DNA from: Ophioceras dolichostomum
Taxonomy: Eukaryota; Ascomycota; Sordariomycetes; Magnaporthales; Ophioceraceae
Direction: 5' to 3'
Length of the DNA stretch: 34,695 nt
Assembly: GCA_003049485.1 (NCBI GenBank)
Contig: PYST01000364.1
Coordinates: 2,462 to 37,156, forward strand
In this document: positions 30,514-34,695 of the stretch, piece by piece
Layout: each line of letters opens with the position of its first letter
Numbering within the stretch: position 1 is the stretch's first letter
The notes under the pieces: generated by a model
Seen by the model: only the letters and a program-made list of their open reading frames with translations
The model's database searches: none
Told to the model about the DNA's origin: nothing
Program-made: the position numbers and the translations under genes

Positions 30514-31979
30514 ATGAGTATGGCCATGATGGGAGCCCTTACCATGGATGACTGCGTGGCCACGTCGTCCTGCCCCGTGGGAGGCGGCTTCGTCGCGGTG
30601 CCGCCCCACCTCGCGGGCAACGCCATCCTGCTCGCGGCCTTCTCGGCGCTGATCCCGATCAACCTGTTCTTCGGCATCCGCTACCGCATGCCGCTCTATG
30701 CGTCCTTCTTCATCATCGGGCTGATCCTCGAGGTCCTCGGCCACATCGGCAGGATAATGCTGCGCGACGACCTCGCAAGCCGCTCCTACTACCTCATGGC
30801 CACGCTGGGCGCCGCCACGGGGCCGACCTTCGTCTCCGCCGCGATCTTCGTCGTCCTCCCGCACATCCTGGCCATCTACGGCGACCGGTTCTTCGTCATC
30901 CCGTCGCCGCTCTGGATCGGGCTGTGCTTCTTTGGCTTCGACGTCTTCACCCTCACGTTCCAGATCGTGGGGTGTGTGTTCTTCGTCAACGGGGTCACGA
31001 GTCCCGAGGTACGTTTCTGCGCGTCAAGCATATTCTGCGAATCCAACTGCGATCGGCAATCATTGCTCACAATGAATCCACTCGCCTCTTCAGATGGCCC
31101 AAGGCATCAACATTCTCCTCGCGGGAATGGGGATCCAGATTGCGAGCATCGTTCTCTACTTTGTAGCGTACTACTGGTTCCTGGCTAGACTCACCAGGCA
31201 CCATGAGCTGCTTGAGAGGAGGCACGAGGCCATCTACCTCACGGGTCGATTCAAGATCTTCCTTCTTTGTACGTTATATTCTCGTATCCTATCTCCATCC
31301 TCTTCCTACTCATCCATTAACTAACCTCCATGGCGGTTTCTTTTTGATAGGCCTCCAATTCGCCGCGATCCTCATCCTCGCGCGAACAATCTCCCGCATC
31401 GTCCAGCTCTGCTCGGGCTATTCATCCGTCGTCTTCCAGTCCCAGACCATCAACATGGTGCTCGACAGCTCCGTGGTCCTGATCGCCTGCATCGTGCTCA
31501 CCCTCGCCCCTCCCGGCGTCACCTTCGGCCGCACGGCCTGGAAGCTCACGTCGCCGCACCTCCTGGGCGTCCGCCGGCGCGGAGGCGACTACGCGCTGCA
31601 GTCCTCTTCCTCCCAGCAGCACCGCAGCCCCTACTACTACAACAGCCCTTCCTCGACCGCCCCCAGCTACGGGCACCACAACTACTACAACCAGCAGGAC
31701 CAGCCGCACCCGTCCTACTCCTCCCATCGCGAGCCGAAGCCGTTCGAGCACCAGGTGCCTGCCCACTGGCAGTTCCCGAACCTGCACAAGTCCGCGCCCC
31801 GGCCGAAGCCGCCGAAGCCGGTGGCCGTCCCCAAGTTCGAGGACACGCCCGAGGGCCGCGCCTTCTACAGCGGGCTGGGTTCCGCGGGGAGCCAGGGGAA
31901 CGCCGGGGCGAGGCGCGACGGGGCGAAGAGGATGTCACCGGGCCAGCGGGACCTCGTCGATGAGGAGGCGCTTTGGTGA
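30514..31979 (+). CDS. RTA1-family seven-helix membrane protein
   Basis: Three exons: 30514-31008, 31094-31268 and 31351-31979, 432 residues. Junctions are clean (GVTSPE-MAQGIN, phase 0; KIFLLC-LQFAAIL, phase 1). RTA1/RSB1 proteins are plasma-membrane proteins linked to lipid translocation and resistance to toxic compounds; the individual substrate cannot be read from sequence. Seven hydrophobic segments lie near residues 34-54, 61-80, 92-118, 129-155, 170-195, 218-240 and 258-280. Family landmarks are the short Cys-containing N-terminus (DCVATSSCPVG), LILEVLGHIGR in helix 2 and LAPPGVTFG after helix 7. The cytosolic tail of about 150 residues is longer than usual and rich in Tyr, Pro, Ser and His (SPYYYNSPSS, GHHNYYNQQDQPHPSY). 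Leader elements upstream suggest translational control. Confidence 0.93.
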
Positions 31980-34333
31980 AAAACCAGACCCGGCGCGACG
32001 ACGTATCCTCTCGATCCGGGAACTTGCTCACCAACCAGCAGTCTCCGCCCGAAGCCTCCTTTCCCAGCCCTGTGCTGGCTTGGGCCTGATTTCACACCAC
32101 CTAGCTTTATATCCTTACCTGCCGGCTTAGATGGTCTGTCAAGTTTTTGATTTTAGCGTTTCTAGCGTTGGGTTTCTTTGTTTTGCCTTCGGGTCTCCTT
32201 TCAGGGGTTTCTGGGTTATTTAGGTCGGATATTTGATTGTTACTGTGCAACAAGAATGCAAGAATGTTTACGACATTTCTGGGATATCAGGAAAGAGATT
32301 GGGAAACGGATATGGTCGGCGCTATTACTAGGGATATTATGGGCTTTTGTTACTACCGATACCACTTCGCACCACTTCCCTACATCAGGGCTCTCTCTTT
32401 TTTTTTTATAGTTCTTAGGGTTTATTCTCTATTTCTTCTGCTTTTTTGTTGAGAGTCGCTATATTCTGATTTCAAGGGGCTAATAGTCGGGATATCTCTC
32501 TTGTCTCTTGTCTCTGGATTTGGACATCATGCTCGTGCTCCTCCCATGCCACATAGGGCTGGAGGAGACGAGCTACTATTGGGATAGAAATCTCATTGGC
32601 ATTGTGTCTTATCATCAGAGTTGGGTTGGCTGGCTGAATTCTGTTCCCACCTGCATGGTGCGGTATATTGGCATGGAATGGAATGGGATGGCTTTGTATT
32701 TTCTCTGTTATCTCTTCACCGCAGCGTTCTGCGAGCTGCTGCATTTTCTGTTCTGGTACATACACGCGCAGACACTTTACACCCGTTATGCCAACGCGCC
32801 AATGACTTACTTGAGAAACAAGTCCTCAGTATCGCATTAGTTACTGTTTTCTCTCGTACATAGCTAGGTATGTGGCCTGTAGCTTCAGACTCGAGAGCCT
32901 GTGGTATCAAGCCAGCAAATACCAAACTCACACTTCACTCACACGGGACACATTTGCCGCCTGTGAATGCCCATTCTGGCCTGCTGGTGGTGTCCTCAAC
33001 TTGTTTTTAGGGCCCCCATCCACTTTCCTTTCCATGCACGTAAGTACCGTTCTCTCAGCCGTCCGATGCCAACGGCCGACAGGCCGCAGCTAACAACCCT
33101 GCGACCCCCCTGCCCCCCTCCCCCTCCCCTCACCTCTCCCTCTCCCTCTCCAACCTCCCACACCCACACCCACACCCACACACCATCAACCACTCAGCGC
33201 CTACGCAGCGTACGTGTTCTGAGCGCCAGCTCTTCCAGGCCGATAAACATCGAAGCCAATCATATGTCGAGGAGTGACACCCTGATTTTGTGCTTGCGAG
33301 GGAATCCATGTTCTCTTCACCGTATGAGTTATGGGATGTATGGGGACGGTGTGCCACTCTACCACAGAGAAATGGACACAAAAGAGGAGGTGAGGTCGTG
33401 GCTCTCTCATCAACCAGTCGTTCGTTTCATGAAACGAAAGCAGCAACCAGTGACATTTCCCATCCCATCGACAGGCATATGCATATATGGGGATCGTCAC
33501 TGTGCATTTAGTTGGCTGTCGTCTGCCGAACGCCAACGGCACGCCGATCGGGCGCCAGCCTCATGCAGCTTTCGGGGGCTGCCTAGGTATGCATGTTCTG
33601 CCTACTTACTAATGCTCTAATCTTATCTGCTCTGCTCAGGTAGGCATTGCACGAAAGTAATGAATGAGAAACAAAAACCTATGAGCCGAATAATTCCATA
33701 AAGGTGCTAAAACACTCTTGCTCAAGGAACCATGCACATGCGGAAAAGTCCCCGATCCTTGTCTGTGTCCTGGGACTTAAACCAGAGTAAACTCGGTCGA
33801 GCCTCAGTCAGCCCGAGACCCCGACCTTTCCCCAGTTCATCCGAAAATCGCACCTGAGAGTCTACCTACCTACCTACATGTATTAGACCTCGGACGTGAG
33901 TGAGTGAATCAGGTCGCGGCTTGGCCCAGATATCGGACGAAAACGATTATCGGATGGACAACAGGAGGCCTGGCCGCGACCACTAGACTTCAGATGCTGT
34001 CAGCCGGGCTAGATGTGATGATATGCGCTGTCCTTGCTACATTCCCAAGGCCTTCCGGTGGAATAAGATTGGTAATAAGAGCCAATGGGCGCTTCTGAAC
34101 TGATTGTCTGCTGTCATGGACCGGAGTCCGTTGACGGGGAGGGGAATGCACCTCAACACCCTTTGTGGCTGGCACCGGAACTAGCCTGCCAGACCGGATG
34201 AGCGGCAGATGACACTAAGACACTCTAATGATTCCTTGTGATTTTAGTCGCGCCCATCATCACCTATGCGGTAGGTAGGTAGGTACTGTTCCCGTCTTAG
34301 TGCACACTCTCTCTTTCCTTCCCCGATGCACTA
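31980..34333. other. Gene-poor region downstream of the RTA1 gene
   Basis: The first part is the RTA1 3' flank, T-rich to about 32420. A 217-codon frame at 32967-33620 runs through simple repeats and looks spurious. Simple sequences: TCTCCC units at 33135-33151 and ACACCC units at 33158-33183. TACCTACCTACCTAC lies at 33863-33877 and its reverse form GGTAGGTAGGTAGGTA at 34270-34285. No gene was identified. Confidence 0.5.
33135..33183 (+). repeat. Adjacent TCTCCC and ACACCC microsatellites
   Basis: Nearly three TCTCCC units (33135-33151) are followed after a few bases by three ACACCC units (33160-33177) and an ACACACC end. It is strand-biased C-rich simple sequence. Confidence 0.85.
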
Positions 34334-34695
34334 CTACCCTCTAACTATCAAGTCAAGTAGGTAAGCCGGCTGGCCCTCGAACTGCTCCTCCCTCAGCGTG
34401 ACCACCGCCCTGAGCACACCGAGGTTCAGCGTAGCCGCCGTCCTGCCGCCGGGGTACTTGCGCATCCGCTCGGCGTCTCGACTGCCCACGGGCGCGATGT
34501 CCACCCACGGCTTGGGCGGCACCTCTGCTGCGCCGCCAGCCTCCACCCCAAAGATAATCTCAGCGAACGGCCCGCTCCTGTATGCAGGCGCCGAGGACGA
34601 CGACGCACCACCACCACCACCACCCCCACCATCAAGCAGAAGTGACGAAGACGAAGACGTCGACGCCGCATCCCCGCCTCCCGCCCCTCCCCCTC
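34334..34695 (-). CDS. 3' end of an unrecognised gene, cut by the window edge
   Basis: The frame is open from the right edge to a TAG at 34334-34336, so 120 codons are visible and the start is outside. The visible N-terminal part is low complexity: Gly/Ala, then a Ser run, LLLDGG, a run of eight Gly and four Ser. It is followed by an ordered-looking 80 residues beginning PAYRSGPFAEIIFGV, with PPKPWVDIAPVGSRDAERM, KYPGGRTAATLNLGVLRAVV and EGQPAYLLDLIVRG. The contrast between a disordered run and a clean terminal domain, plus GC-rich codon use like its neighbours, supports a real exon. I do not recognise the family and assign no function. Confidence 0.45.
   Translation of the reverse strand, partial: GGGAGGGDAASTSSSSSLLLDGGGGGGGGASSSSAPAYRSGPFAEIIFGVEAGGAAEVPPKPWVDIAPVGSRDAERMRKYPGGRTAATLNLGVLRAVVTLREEQFEGQPAYLLDLIVRG

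Noticed and set aside
32967..33620. 217-codon plus-strand frame downstream of the RTA1 gene
   Set aside because: Runs through TCTCCC and ACACCC microsatellites, reads as Pro/Ser/His/Thr repeats and has no domain.

Overview
The window is nuclear DNA of a filamentous ascomycete, most likely a Sordariomycete. It is GC-rich, has long intergenic spaces, and its genes carry short GT..AG introns, mostly 80-210 bp. The protein families are typical of that group: an endosulfine with FDSGDY, an Iec3-type INO80 subunit, a GtaA-type glutaminase, an RTA1 transporter and a DUF3632 protein. The genes are monocistronic and on both strands. I saw no tRNA, rRNA, transposon or CRISPR array.

Layout: 1-3322 is gene-free, with a poly-C run, a G-quadruplex motif and a 13-bp pyrimidine tandem repeat. 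Then come NADP-isocitrate dehydrogenase (+, 3323-4891), a probable INO80 subunit Iec3 (-, 5968-7566), a MYG1 exonuclease (+, 8359-9489, divergent from Iec3), an Igo1/endosulfine (-, 10778-11573), a gene-poor stretch (11574-14339), a secreted glutaminase (-, 14340-16856), a DUF3632 protein (+, 18997-20156), a microbial-type poly(ADP-ribose) glycohydrolase (+, 20934-21947), a Ser/Thr-rich secreted protein (+, 23449-25101), an organelle-targeted lipase (-, 25587-27055), a gene-free 3.4 kb leader region, an RTA1-family membrane protein (+, 30514-31979), a gene-poor 2.3 kb, and the 3' end of an unrecognised gene leaving the right edge (-, 34334-34695).

The left half is conserved housekeeping: mitochondrial/cytosolic NADPH supply, chromatin remodelling, RNA turnover and quiescence signalling through PP2A. 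The right half is more accessory: nitrogen scavenging, an unknown fungal domain, ADP-ribose chemistry, cell surface and lipid handling. The genes do not form an evident metabolic cluster. The most informative items are paired start codons that predict dual localisation of two enzymes, GATA and CCAAT elements in front of the glutaminase, a GGG..QEE PARG, an unresolved splice junction in the DUF3632 gene, a pair of nearly open antisense frames behind it, and a structured leader with a short upstream ORF in front of the RTA1 gene.
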